Assembly: GCA_028386065.3 (NCBI GenBank) | Contig: JAKUCV010007466.1 | Location: 1-64,000 of the forward strand | DNA from: Turnera subulata | Taxonomy: Eukaryota > Streptophyta > Magnoliopsida > Malpighiales > Passifloraceae | DNA: 64,000 bases | Direction of reading: 5' to 3' | Shown: positions 33,190 through 45,947 of the stretch, piece by piece | How the letters are laid out: each line of letters opens with the position of its first letter | Position numbering within the stretch: the stretch's first letter is position 1 | The notes under the pieces: generated by a model | The model's database searches: none | Seen by the model: the letters and a program-made list of their open reading frames with translations, nothing else | What the model was told of the DNA's origin: nothing | Position numbers and translations under genes: made by a program

Positions 33190-35092
33190 ATGGTTGGATC
33201 AGGTGGAAGCAATACTGGTGAGGAGATGCCCGCTTCTATGGAGGTTTTGGAGAGGTTCTTTAAGCAAATAGATGCTCGTTTTACTGAGATGAAACAGGAG
33301 CTGAGCGCTAGAATGGATTAACAAGCACAATCCATTCAAGAGCTTTCTACTGCAAGAGTGGCGCCAAGAGAGGAAGCACCCGTTGACCAACCCCCATGCA
33401 ATCAACAAGCTAGGGAGGAGCCCCGAGATGTTGATATGATGATGAGGACGATAACCGTCCAGCTGCTGCAAGAGTGTGCCATCTTCCCCCACCGCTTAGG
33501 AGAGGAGGAGGAGTTCACCTACCACCACCAAGAAGAGGTCGATTATATGATGAAGATGATGAAGAAGACAGAGAGCATGGTAGACATGGTAGGCGTGAGA
33601 GGGATGACCTAAGAGATCGTGGAGATAATGATCTTAGGAGCATCAAGCTTAAAATTCCTTCTTTCCAAGGAAAGGAGGATCCTGAAGTCTATCTCGAATG
33701 GGAGAAGAGAGTGGAATTAATCTTTGCTTGCCACAATTATTCTGAGGAAAAGAAGGTACGATTAGCTGTGGTTGAGTTTATTGATTATGCGTTGGTTTGG
33801 TGGGACAAATTTGAAGGTGACAGGTTGCGCCTTGGGGAGGATCCTATTGATAGTTGGTTGGAATTGAAGAGGATCCTAGGGAAGAGGTTTGTTCCCCGAT
33901 CATACTATAGGAGTTGCATCAAAGACCCCAAGCATTGCACCAAGGATCTAGGAGCATTGAAGAGTATTACAAGGAGATGGAGAAGATAATGATTCGAGCA
34001 AATATTGATGAGGATTGGGAGAACACTATGGCGAGATTCCTTGCTGGAATGAACAGGGAAGTTGCTCACCTTGTCGATTTGCAAAATTGTTTAGAGATGG
34101 AAGATATGTTGTCAACGGTCATCAAAATAGAGAAGCAATTGAAGGAAAAGGTGCTGAGGAGTTCTTATTCTTATTCATCCAATTGGAATTCAAGGTGGAC
34201 TATGAAGGATGGGAGGCAACAAGAGAAGCCAAGAGAGGAGAAGTCTAGGGTTGTCGATTTCAAGACACCCCCAACTACATCGAAGACGAGTTCCTCTACG
34301 TCCTACAAGCCGAACTCTACTACCCCTACAAGGCAAATCAAGTGCTTCAAGTGTTTAGGACTTGGACATATTGCATATCAATGTCCAAACAAAAGGGTGA
34401 TAATTGCTCGAGGTGGCGAGTTCTTCTCTGATAATGATGAGGATGAAGAAACCGACCCTGCTCTACATGATATGCCCGAGTTGGAGGATATAGGTGTCGA
34501 ATTTACTGTAGAGGCCGAAGACAGCTTTCGGGGAAGAAAGCTATTTGTCACGAGGAGAGTTTTGAATGCTCAAGCAAAGGAAGATGAGATCTAGCAAAGA
34601 GAGAATATTTTCCATACTAGGTGTTTGGTTAATGACAAGGTTTGTAGCTTGATCATTGATGGAGGGAGTTGCACTAATGTAGTGAGCTTTATGTTGGTTG
34701 AACGCATGGGGATGGAATGGCAAAGACATCCTAAACATTACAAGCTACAATGGCTGAATGACATGGGAGAAGTTAAAGTGAACAAGCAGGTTCTTCTTTC
34801 CTTCTCTATTGGAAAATATTATGATTCGATTTTATGTGATATTGTACCTATGCAAGCAAGTCATATCTTGCTAGGGAGACCATGGCAATATGATAGGAGA
34901 GTTGTGCATGATGGATTCAAAAATAGGTACTCATTCACCATGGGAGATAGGAAGGTGTTACTTGCTCCATTGACTCCACAAGAAGTGTATCATGATCAAA
35001 TGCATATGAAGAGGAGTGTGGAGGAATGGCAAAAGAAGAAGGATGCCGAATTCTCTTCCAATGGAGAGAAAGAGAGGATGACTAAGAGTCAT
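33190..35092 (+). pseudogene. CRM element A gag and protease
   Basis: Gag starts at the ATG at 33190. The capsid core (SIKLKIPSFQGKEDPEVYLEW, VEFIDYALVWW) lies around 33640-33900 and the CCHC knuckle CFKCLGLGHIAYQCP near 34340-34385. The protease region carries IIDGGSCTN near 34655, where DGGS is a variant typical of CRM-like elements. Frameshifts near 33470-33610 and 33930 and a stop at 34592 break it. The frame is cut at 35092 by element B and resumes at 42526. Confidence 0.88.
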
Positions 35093-36062
35093 TGATGCAA
35101 ACAAGGGTCCTTCAAGCACCATTGGAGAGGAAGATGGCGTCATGGCATTGCCTCAAGGTCCAATTACAAGAGCAAGATCAAAGATGCTCAAGAATTAGCT
35201 CTTGGTTCACATTCAAGCATTCTTGAACAAAGAGCTGCAAGAAGACATCTTGATCAAGCTTGGAGAGAAGCTGAAACAGAAGCCCGTCTATCTGCTGTCA
35301 ATTGAGGAGTAATTGACTCGAGGGCATTGGTGGGGCCCAGTCGACATTAGCCATTTGCATTTGGGCCTTGTCGACATATCTCTATTTTATTGTTTAGGAG
35401 TTGCGAAATTATAATTACATTGTTTAATTAATTTCGGCTTGGACTATTATTTATTTGATTTTGTTGGGTCAAGTCCATTATTAATTAGTTAGTTAATATG
35501 GGCTTAAGTCATTTGGGTTTTAGTTGTAAGGTTTTAATTAGTGTCCAAACTATGTGGGCTCAATTAAAAACCAGGTCCAAACTAAGGTTAGGGTTTCGGC
35601 AGCCTAGTCCATTAGGATTAGGGTTTCGATTTCTTTTCACTTGAGGGGTGGCCGGCCTAGGGGGTATAAATAGTGTCTTTTAACGTTTTTTGGAAGGGTT
35701 AGACAATCTGAAATTAAAAAAAGACGGTTTCTCTTTTAAAAAGTTTCTTCTTAGTTTGAGTGATTCAAACTTTTAACCTTGTGTGTTGATTCACATGGTT
35801 TATTCTAGGGATTAGATTTTACTTATCAGATTAACTTATCTGTGGCGTGAATTTTGATTCCTTAGGTGTTGTTTTCTGATTTCTTGGTGATTAGGGTCAG
35901 GTGACGACATCTCTATGGTGATTCAATTGTTCTTATTCTTTTCATGCTGATTTGGGAGGAATAAGGGAGGCGAATTGCTGAGTTTGATTGGGATTGAGGT
36001 CGGGACCACAATCTGATTCAGTAGGAATTCTGGTGCTGATTCTAGGGTCTCCTGCCGTATCA
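35093..36062 (+). repeat. 5' LTR of CRM element B
   Basis: Starts tgatgcaaac and ends cgtatca. A TATA box (gtataaatag) is at about 35664-35673. Confidence 0.93.
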
Positions 36063-36067
36063 TCTTT

Positions 36068-36079
36068 TGGTAGCAAAGC
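36068..36079 (+). promoter_or_regulatory. primer binding site of CRM element B
   Basis: tggtagcaaagc begins 5 bp after the 5' LTR and resembles the PBS of element A and the initiator-tRNA-Met PBS. Confidence 0.6.
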
Positions 36080-36969
36080 AGGTTTCAATCAATCATATCT
36101 CTTTTCATTTTTGTTTCTGTCAATTGTGTTTTCATTCAATTCGTGGACTATCTTGTTGTTTCTGTCAGTTTTATTTTCAGTTTGGGTTCTTCTTAAACCC
36201 TAGTCGACATTACTGTTCACTTTATTTTTTTAAAAAAAGTGTCGAGTTACTGTTCATCGGAACAGTAAACCCTAATCGTTAGTGTTCACGAAAAAAAAAA
36301 AGAGTCGACTTTCTTGGTTCCGGTACTGTCGACATTCATTATAAAAAAAAAAAAAGAGAAGAGCAAGTCGACTTGGTTGAATTAGGGTTTCTTGGATTTG
36401 TTTGTTCTTGCTGATTGGAATTACAAATTTGGGAAATCTTGTTGCAGAATTTAAATTGGGCCGAATTGTCTTGGTCAATTGGTTATTGAATTGGCTGGTT
36501 TGGATTGATTGGAAGTGTTGGAAGTGTTGTTTTGGAGGTTGGAGTTGTCGATTTTCTTGCAGGAGGAAGTCAAAATTTTATCTTCACTTTCTTTCTTATA
36601 ATTGCTGAATTGTGCCTTTTATTGTGTTGAGTGGTTTTTGTTTCAGAATTGCTCAACTTGTGCTAAAAAAATCAAACACATACAATTCTTGTTCTGTGTG
36701 TTATTTTCTTTTCTTCTTGGAGTCTGATTTGTTTCTAGATTTGCTAGCTTTACTTTCTTTTCTATTAAGGTTTCATTGCATTCTTTAGAATTGCTTCACT
36801 GGTTTGTTTTGTTTGATTTGTTTAATTAGATCCTGACTAATAAACCGAAGTGGAATCAGGAGAGGAAAAAGGCTGAGTGAGTACATCAATTGCCAAGAGT
36901 GTAAACACGAGAGCTGCAAACACGTGAGGATTTCTTACCACTAACAAGTTTTCTGCAAGAACTAGCATC

Positions 36970-39900
36970 ATGGCAAACACGGGCAATGGAGGAGACCAGG
37001 TGGATGCAGCCGCCTTGCTTAGGCAGGCTGTGGAGCAAATGCAGCTCCAGTTCAGAGAGATGAGAGCAGAATTGAACACTCGGCTTGACAGGCATGAGAG
37101 GTCCATACAAGACCTTTCAAACAACAATGGAGGGCATAGAGTAGGTGAAGCTCACGGCTGAGGGGAAGGAGAGGAAGAAGTAGAGGAAGGAGTTGGAGAT
37201 AATCAGAGAGTACCTAGGGGCCGAGGCAATGGAGGCCGTGGTGATGGGATTGGTGGTTTCAGACCTATGATGCCAACCGGGAAGGAGGTGCAATGCGAAT
37301 GGATAATGATGTTAATAGCATCAAGATGAAGCTGCCAACATTCCATGGAACTGGTGATCCTGAGGTATTCATTGATTGGGTGCATGACATGGAGGCCATT
37401 TTTGATTGCCATAGATACACTGAAGAGAAGAAGGTCAAACTTGCAGTGGTGGAATTCAAGGATTATGCTAGGTCATGGTGGAAGAAGACTCTTAATACTA
37501 GAAGAGAGTATGGTGATCCTGAGATTAAGACTTGGGATGAGTTGAAACGGATTATGAAGAAGAGGTTTGTGCCTGTTACACATCAAAGGGAGCTGATGCA
37601 CAAGTTCCAATCGATGAAGCAAGGCAACAAGATGGTGGAAGAGTATTGGATTACATTGGAGATGGCAATGAACCAAGCTGGTGTATTTGAGGCTGAACAA
37701 GCTACTATGTCTCGTTTTTATTATGGTTTAAATACTAACATTGCCCAAGTTCTTGAGTTGCAGCAATATGATGAGTTGGAGGACATGGTTGCATTGGCTG
37801 CCAAGATTGAAAAGCAACTTAAGGTTGCTAAGGGGGGAAAGTCGTACCATCACACCAGTTGGAGTGCTAGTGCTAAGTACACCAAACATGAGGTGGGGAG
37901 TTCAAGTAGACCTACCTATGGTACACCCAAGGCGACGCCTTGGAAAGGAAAGGAGGAGTCGAAATCTGCTCCACCTAAAGAAACCAGTGCACCTATAGGG
38001 AAGTTTAGGGATATCAAATGTTTCAGGTGCTTGAGGAAGGGACATTATGCTGCTTAGTGTCCAAACAAGAAGGCTATGATGATTAAGGAGAATGGAGACA
38101 TTTATTCTGAGGATGATGAAGATGTCGATCCCAACATGCCTGAATTGGAGGATGCCCAAGATGATTCTGAAGAAGATGTGGTGCGCAAGTTGTATGTCAC
38201 TCGGAGGGTGTTGAACATGCAACAAAGAGATGATGGAAGTGAGCAGAGAGAGAACATCTTTCACACTAGATGCATGATTGGAGACAAGCCGTGTAGTATG
38301 ATCATTGATGGAGGGAGTTGCACCAATGTGGCGAGTTCTATGCTAGTGGAGAAGATGAGATTGGAGTGTTCTAAGCATCCACGACCTTACAAGCTTCAAT
38401 GGCTGAATGACACTGGAGAAGTGAGAGTCTCCAAGCAGGTTCTTATTTCGTTCTTCCTGTTGGGTAGGCCTTGGCAGTTTCATAAAAAGGTGATACATGA
38501 TGGCCACAAGAACCGATACACTTTCACTTAGGGAGATAGGAAGGTGAACTTGGGTGCATTATCTCCTTCAGAGGTGTATGAGGATCAGTTTTCATGCAGA
38601 AAAGTGTTGAAGCTTGGATGAAGGAGAAAGAGGCTGAATTGGCCACACTTAGTGAGGGTGAGAGGAAAGCCGAGGGCTTTGCAAAAAGAGAGCCTAAACT
38701 GAGTGTAAAAGGTGAGGGTGATGTCGACAAGAGAGTGAGCACAAAAGGAGAGCATGTCGACACCACAAAAGAGAGAAAAGAGAAAAAGAGACAAAATTTC
38801 TATGCAAACATGAGGGACATGAGGGTAGCTTGTGAGAACAAACGAGTGTTGGTCATGCTTTATTGTAAGCAATCTTATTTATCTAACACTGACCTTGACC
38901 CCAATTTGCCTAGTTGTGTTGTTTCTGTTTTGCAGGAATTCTCTGATGTGTTTCCTGAGGAGTTGCCTAAGGAGTTACCTCCTATTAGAGGCATTGAGCG
39001 CCAAATTGACTTTATGCCTGGTGCCCAAATCCCCAACCGACCTGCCTATAGAGCTAATCCTGAGGAAACTAAGGAATTACAAAGGCAAGTTGATGAGCTG
39101 TTGCAAAAAGGGACACATTAGGGAGAGTTTGAGTCCTTGTGCTGTGCCAGTCATTCTAGTTCCAAAGAAGGATGGAACTTGGCGTATGTGTGTTGATTGT
39201 CGAGCAGTCAAAAAGATCACGGTAAAGTATCGCCATCCTATACCTAGATTGGATGATATGCTAGAAGAGTTGCATGGTGCATGTTTATTTTCCAAAATTG
39301 ATCTTATGAGTGGTTACCATCAGAGTAGGATGAAAATTGGTGATGAATGGAAAACTGCTTTTAAGACAAAACATGGTTTATATGAGTGGTTAGTTATGCC
39401 TTTTGGACTAACCAATGCGCCTAGTACCTTTATGAGGTTAATGAACTATGTTTTGAGGTCATTTATTTGAAAATTCGTGGTGGTTTACTTTGATGACATC
39501 TTGATTTATAGCAAAACTGTGGATGAACATGCTGAGCATCTTACATGCGTTTTAGATGCCCTTAGGGCTGCGAAATTGTATGCTAAGATTTCCAAATGTT
39601 CTTTTTGCCTGGATCATGTTATTTTTCTTGGTTATGTTGTGAGTGCTAGAGGCATTGAGGTTGACCAGGAAAAAGTAAAAGCCATCAAGGAGTGGCCGAC
39701 TCCTACAACGGTAAGTGTGGTAAGATCTTTTCATGGCCTTGCTAGTTTCTATAGGAGGTTTGTGAAGGATTTTAGCACTGTTCCTGCACCTCTTAATGAG
39801 ATTGTCAAAAAAGAGGTTGGATTTAAGTGGGTGGAGAAACAAATTTTGGCATTTAATGAACTTAAGAATAAACTTTGTTCTGCTCTTATTTTGAGATTGC

Positions 39901-41768
39901 CTGACTTTGACTCTACATTTAAGATTGAATGTGATGCTTCTGGAGTAGGTATTGGCGTTGTTTTGTTGCAGAAAAAACGACCCATAGCCTATTTTAGTGA
40001 GAAGTTGAAGGGGGCACAACTCAATTACTCCACTTATGACAAGGAGTTGTATGCCTTGGTTAGAGCATTACAAACTTGGCAGCACTATCTTTGGCCAAAG
40101 GAGTTTGTGATCCACACGGATCATGAGAGCTTAAAGTACTTAAAGGGCCAAGGTAAGTTAGGTAAGCGCCATGCTAAATGGCTGGAGTTCATTGAGACAT
40201 TCCCATATATAGTTAAATACAAGCAGGGAAAAGAAAATGTCATAGATGATGCTTTATCTAGGCGGTATTCATTGATTACATCTCTTTCTTCGAAACTTGT
40301 TGGATTTGAGCACATTAAAGAGTTGTATGCTGCTGATGCTGATTTTGCTATGGTATTTGATTCTTGTGAACATGCTGCATTTAATAGGTTTTATCGCCAT
40401 GAAGGTTACTTGATGCGTGATAATAAGCTATGTGTGCCTGTGTGTTCTATGCGTGAGTTGCTTGTTAGGGAAGCTCATGATGGAGGCTTGATGGGGCATT
40501 TTGGTATTGCTAAGACTTTAGACATCTTGCATGAGCATTTTTATTGGCCTAACATGAAAAAAGATGTGGAAAAAGTTTGTGCAGGTTGTATACCATGTCG
40601 CCAAGCCAAGAGTAAGGTGCAACCCCATGGGTTGTACACTCATTTACCTGTTCCTGATTGTCCTTGGACTGACATATCTATGGATTTTGTTATTGGTTTG
40701 CCTAGGACTAGGAAAGGTAGAGACAACATATTTGTGGTTGTTGACAGGTTTAGTAAAATGTCTCATTTTATTGCATGTCACAAGACAGATGATGTTGCAC
40801 ATGTTGCTGACTTGTTCTTTAGGGATGTAGTACGTTTGCATGGCATTCCTAGGACAATCATATCTGATAGAGACACTAAGTTCTTGTCTCACTTTTGGCG
40901 TGTGCTTTGGAATAGATTAGGGACCAAGGTGTTATTTTCTACTACTTGTCACCCTCAAACAGATGGCTAAACTGAGGTAGTAAATAGAACTTTAGGTACT
41001 CTATTACGTGCTGTTGTGGGTAAGAATCTGAAAACTTGGGAAGAATGGTTGCCTATGGTCGAGTTTTCTTACAATAGGAGCATTCATTCTTCTACTGGTT
41101 ATTCGCCTTTTGAGAATGTTTATGGTTTTAACCCACTAACCCCTTTGGATTTGTTGCCTATTCCTTTAAAAGACATTGATAATGCAGATGGACAACAAAG
41201 GGCTGAGTTGGTCTAATCTATACATGAGAAGGCAAGATAGCACATTGAGAACAAAAACCTAAAGGTGGCACAAAGAGTCAATAAAGGGCACAGAGTTGTT
41301 CACTTTGAGCTTGGAGATTGGGTTTGGGTGCACTTTAGGAAGGAGAGGTTCCCTCAACAAAGGAAATCCAAGTTGGATGCAAGAGGGGATGGACCTTTTC
41401 AAGTCTTGGAACGCATTAATGATAATGCCTACAAGATTGATTTGCCTGGTGAGTATGGAGTGAGTGCTTCGTTTAATGTTGCTGATCTTTCTCCCTTTGA
41501 CATTGCAGGTTCAGATTCGAGGACGAATCCTTTTGAGGAGGGAGGGAATGATGCAAACAAGGGTCCTTCAAGCACCATTGGAGAGGAAGATGACGCCATG
41601 GCATTGCCTCAAGGTCCAATTACAAGAGCAAGATCAAAGATGCTCAAGAATCAGCTCTTGGTTCACATTCAAGCATTCTTGAACAAAGAGCTGCAAGAAG
41701 ACATCCTGATCAAGCTTGGAGAGAAGTTGAAACAGAAGTCCGTTTATTTGCTGTTAATTGAGGAGTAA
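36970..41768 (+). pseudogene. CRM element B gag-pol, decayed, running into the 3' LTR
   Basis: Gag begins at the ATG at 36970. The capsid core is at about 37310-37790 (SIKMKLPTFHGTGDPEVF) and the knuckle CFRCLRKGHYAA near 38018-38054, where the next codon is a stop (TAG at 38056-38058). Protease IIDGGSCTN is near 38300. RT runs 39000-39560 with YFDDILIYS at about 39484. RNase H is near 39910-40140. Integrase has its zinc region near 40500-40610 and core near 40680-40960. The C-terminal CR motif lies near 41600-41650, inside the LTR. Stops include 38528, 39468 (next to the RT active site), 40968, 41214 and 41238; frameshifts occur near 37160 and 39110. Confidence 0.92.
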
Positions 41769-42520
41769 TTGACTCGAGAGCATTAGTGGGGCCCAGTCGA
41801 CATCAGCCATTTGCATTTGGGCCTTGTCGACATATCTCTATTTTATTGTTTAGGAGTTGCCGAAATTATAATTACATTGTTTAATTAATTTCGGCTTGGA
41901 CTATTATTTATTTGATTTTGTTGGGTCAAGTCCATTATTAATTAGTTAGTTAATGTGGGCTTAAGTAATTTGGGTTTTAGTTGTAAGGTTTTAATTAGTG
42001 TCCAAACTATGTGGGCTCAATTAAAAACCAGGTCCAAACTAGGGTTAGGGTTTCGGCAGCCTAGTCCATTAGGGTTCGGGTTTCGATTTCTTTTCACTTG
42101 AGGGGTGCCCGGCCTAGGGGGTATAAATAGTGTCTTTTAATGTTTTTTGGAAGGGTTAGACAATCTGAAATTAAAAAAAGACGGTTTCTCTTTTAAAGAG
42201 TTTCTTCTTAGTTTGAGTGATTCAAACTTTTAACCTTGTGTGTTGATTCACATGGTTTATTCTAGGGATTAGATTTTACTTATCAGATTAACTTATCTGT
42301 GGCGAGAATTATGATTCCTTAGGTGTTGTTTTCTGATTTCTTGCTGATTAGGGTCAGGTGACGACATCTCTATGGTGATTCAATTATTCTTATTCTTTTC
42401 ATGCTGATTTGGGAGGAATAAGGGGAGGCGAATTGCTGAGTTTGATTGGGATTGAGGTCGGGACCACAATCTGATTCAGTAGGAATTCTGGTGCTGATTC
42501 CAGGGTCTCCTACCGTATCA
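41549..42520 (+). repeat. 3' LTR of CRM element B
   Basis: Starts tgatgcaaac directly after the purine tract gaggagggagggaa and ends cgtatca. The pol stop codon TAA lies inside it at 41766-41768. Confidence 0.93.
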
Positions 42521-42525
42521 GTCAT

Positions 42526-45500
42526 GCAAAAGAAGAGGAAAAGAAAGAAAGAGAGAGAGAAAAAGGAGAGGGTGTTGTCGACACCAAAGAGAGAAAAGAA
42601 GAGGGAAGGAAGAAACAAAACTTGTATGCAACTATGAAAGAGTTGAGAGTAGCTTGTGAAGAAAAGAGGGGAGTGTTAGTACTCTTATTCAAGGGTACTT
42701 ATTTTAATCAAGCTGACCTTAACCCCGAATTGCCTAGTTGTGATGTTTCTCTTTTGCAAGATTATGTGGATGTCTTTCCGGAGTAATTACTGAGGGAGTT
42801 GCCGCCTTTAAGGGGCATTGAGCATCAAATTGACTTCATTCCCGGTGCTCAAATTCCTAACCGGCCAGCATATAGGGCCAATCTGGAGGAGACAAAGGAG
42901 ATACAAACACAAGTCGAGGACTTGTTGTCTAAGGGGCTGATTCGTGAGAGCCTCTCTCCTTGTGCTGTACCTGTGATTCTAGTGCCAAAGAAGGAGGGAA
43001 CATAGCGCATGTGTGTTGATTGTCGCGTCGTTAATAAAATAACTGTAAAATATCGTCATCCTATTCCTAGGTTAGATGATATGCTTGACGAATTACATGG
43101 TGCATGCATATTTAGTAAGATTGATCTCAAGAGTGGATATCATCAAATTCGCATGAAAATTGGAGATGAATGGAAAACTGCATTTAAAACTAAGTATGCG
43201 TTGTATGAATGGTTGGTAATGCCTTTTGGTTTAACTAATGCACCTAGTACTTTTATGCGTTTAATGAATCATGTCTTGCACCATTTTATTGGAAAGTTTG
43301 TTGTTGTGTATTTTGATGATATTCTGATCTATAGCAAGAGTGTTGATGAGCATATGGAACTGTTGGCCCAAAAAAGGCTAAGAAGGGAGGGTTGAATTAG
43401 CTTTTCTTCTTTTTCGGCTTTTTAGAGATTTGGCTCGACACAGAAGCCAAATGTTAAACTCAAGTGGAAATGCAGGAATGAAGATAGAAAAGCAATATAA
43501 TGATCATCAAAAATATATATTTGTATACTGAACATTTGGTTTCTTCCTGGAACCAAATGTTTCTGCCCAATATTCAAACAACACAAAATACTTACCTAAT
43601 ATGTTTGTTAATCATCAAAATAATATAATAATCATCAGAATCATTAGAAACATATATTTGTATACTAAACATGATTAGTCTTAATTAATTGCTAATTAAG
43701 CCACTAATCACATGTTTAGGCTAACAGGAACATCTTAAGCTAGTATTGGATACACTTAGGGCTGAAAAGTTATTTGCTAAGCTTAAGAAGTGTACATTCT
43801 TCATGGATCGTGTTGTCTGTCTTAGTTATGTTGTTAGTGCTAATGGGATAGAAGTTGATCAAGAGAAGGTGAAAACCATTAAGGAGTGGCCCACGCCTAC
43901 TACTATCTCTAAGGTAAGATCTTTTTATGGACTTGCTAGCTTTTATAGACGGTTTGTGAAAGATTTTAGTACCATTGCTGGACCATTGAATGATATTGTC
44001 AAAAAGGAAGTTGGATTTAAGTGGGGTGATGCACAGGCGCAGGCATTTGAGACTTTGAAAGAGAAATTATGTTCTACTCCTATTCTTAAATTGCTACTTT
44101 TGAGATTGAGTGTGATGCCTCTAGTATAGGCATAGGTGTTGTTCTTTTGCAGGAGAAGAAACCTATTGCTTACTTTAGTGAGAAGTTGAAGGGAGCTCAA
44201 CTCAATTACTCTACCTATGACAAGGAGCTTTATGCATTGGTGAGAGCACTACAAACTTGGCATCATTACCTGAAAGGAATTCGTGATCCACACTGATCAT
44301 GAAAGCTTGAAGTATTTGAAAGGGCAATGTAAGCTGAATAAGAGGCATGCCAACTGGCTAGAATTCATTGAGACATTCCCTTATATGGTGTGCTATAAGC
44401 AAGGTAAGGATAATGTGGTTGCTGATGCATTATCTAGGAGGTATGCTCTAATCTTTTCTCTTAGTTCTAAGTTGATTGGATTTGAGTATATTAAGGACTT
44501 GTATAAATCTGATCCTGACTTTCCTAATGTGTATGATGCAAGTGAACAATCTGGTTTTCAAAAGTTTTATAGCGATAATGGGTATCTATTTCGTGAGAAT
44601 AAACTTTGCATTCCTGCTTGTTCTATGCGTGAGCTTTTGGTTAGGGAATCTCATGATGGTGGTTTGATGAGTCACTTTGGTATTGCTAAAACCCTTGACA
44701 TTCTGCAGGAACACTTTTATTGGCCTAATATGAAGAAGAATGTTGAGCAAGTTTGTAATGGGTGTGTCACATGTCGACATGCCAAGTCTAGGGTGCAACC
44801 TCATGGGTTGTACACTCCTTTACCGGTTCCTGATGTTCCTTAGACTGATTTATCTATGGATTTTGTGGTTGGATTGCCTAGGACAAGGAAAGGTCGTGAT
44901 AGCATCTTTATTATTGATGATAGGTTTAGTAAAATGGCTCATTTTATTACTTGTCATAAAACTGATGATGCTTCACATGTTGCTCATTTGTTCTTTAGAG
45001 ATGTAGCTCGTTTGCATGGCATTCCTAGGACAATTATTTCTGATAGGGATACTAAGTTCTTAAGTCACTTTTGGTGAGTTTCATGGAGTAAGTTAGGGAC
45101 CAAGTTGTTATTTTCTACTACTTGTCATCCTCAAACTGATGGTCAAACTGAAGTGGTTAATAGAACTTTAGGGTCTTTATTGCGTGCTGTTGTGGGTAAG
45201 AATTTGAAAACTTGGGAAGATTGTTTGCCATTGATTGAGTTTGCTTATAATAGGAGCATTCATTCTTCTACAGGTTATTCTCCATTCGAGATTGTGTATG
45301 GTTTTAACCCACTAACCCCTTTGGATTTGTTTCCTTTACCTTTGAATGAGATTGTTAATGTAGATGGGCATCAAAGAGCTAAGTTGGTTAAGACTATTCA
45401 TGAGAAGGCTCGAAAGCACATTGAGGAGAAGAATACTAAAGTGGCACAAAGAGCTAATCGTGGATGCAAGCTTGTTAAGTTTGAACCTGGAGATTGGGTT

Positions 45501-45947
45501 TGGGTGCACTTTAGGAAGGAGAGGTTTCCTCATCACAGGAAATCTAAATTGGATCCAAGAGGAGATGGTCCTTTTCAAGTGTTGGAGCGCATCAATGACA
45601 ATGCTTATAAGATAGATCTGCCTGGTGAGTATGCTGTGAGTGCTACTTTCAATGTTGCTGATCTTTCTCCCTTTGACATTGCAGGTTTAGATTCGAGGGC
45701 GAATTCTTTTGAGGGAGGGAATGATGCAAGCAGGCAAGCACCAAGTGGAGCTGATGAAGGAGATGGCGCCATTAGCTTGCCTCAAGGACCAATCACACGG
45801 GCTCGTTTGAAGATGATCAAGAATCACATGCTGCACTTTGTTCAAGCTTTGATAAATCAAGAATTGCAAGAAGACAAGATGATCAAGCTTGGAGAAGAGT
45901 ACAAGAAGAAACCAACATGTGTATCTGTCATTGGAGAGGAAGCCTAG
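42526..45947 (+). pseudogene. CRM element A pol (RT, RNase H, integrase, CR motif)
   Basis: The frame cut at 35092 resumes at 42526. RT is at about 42720-43360 ([15 protein letters not shown], then YFDDILIYS). It is broken by the solo LTR at 43361-43726 and continues at 43732 (EKLFAKLKKCTFFM). RNase H lies near 44110-44420. Integrase shows [10 protein letters not shown] near 44680, a core with [15 protein letters not shown] near 44856, and [12 protein letters not shown] near 45117. The last frame (45105-45947) is open into the 3' LTR, where it encodes LPQGPITRARLKM. Stops at 42784, 43003, 44841 and 45075 and frameshifts near 44090 and 44275 disable it. Confidence 0.9.
43361..43726. mobile_element. 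366-bp solo LTR inserted in element A RT
   Basis: It begins tgttggcc and ends ggctaaca, a good short inverted pair. The perfect TSD ggaac is at 43356-43360 and 43727-43731. The RT reading continues across it. The size and ends suit a Copia LTR or a TRIM-type element; no internal region remains. Confidence 0.88.

Larger units (their letters stand above)
35093..42520 (+). mobile_element. CRM-clade Ty3/gypsy element B, nested in element A
   Basis: 7.4 kb with LTRs of 970 bp and 972 bp and the perfect TSD gtcat (35088-35092 and 42521-42525). It has a PBS at 36068, then gag, protease, RT, RNase H, integrase and a pol frame running into the 3' LTR with the CR motif LPQGPITRARSKML. It is closely related to element A in coding sequence but has a different LTR. 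Confidence 0.95.

Noticed and set aside
36886..37110. Minus-strand frames across the CRM element B gag start
   Set aside because: They are antisense shadows of Gag.
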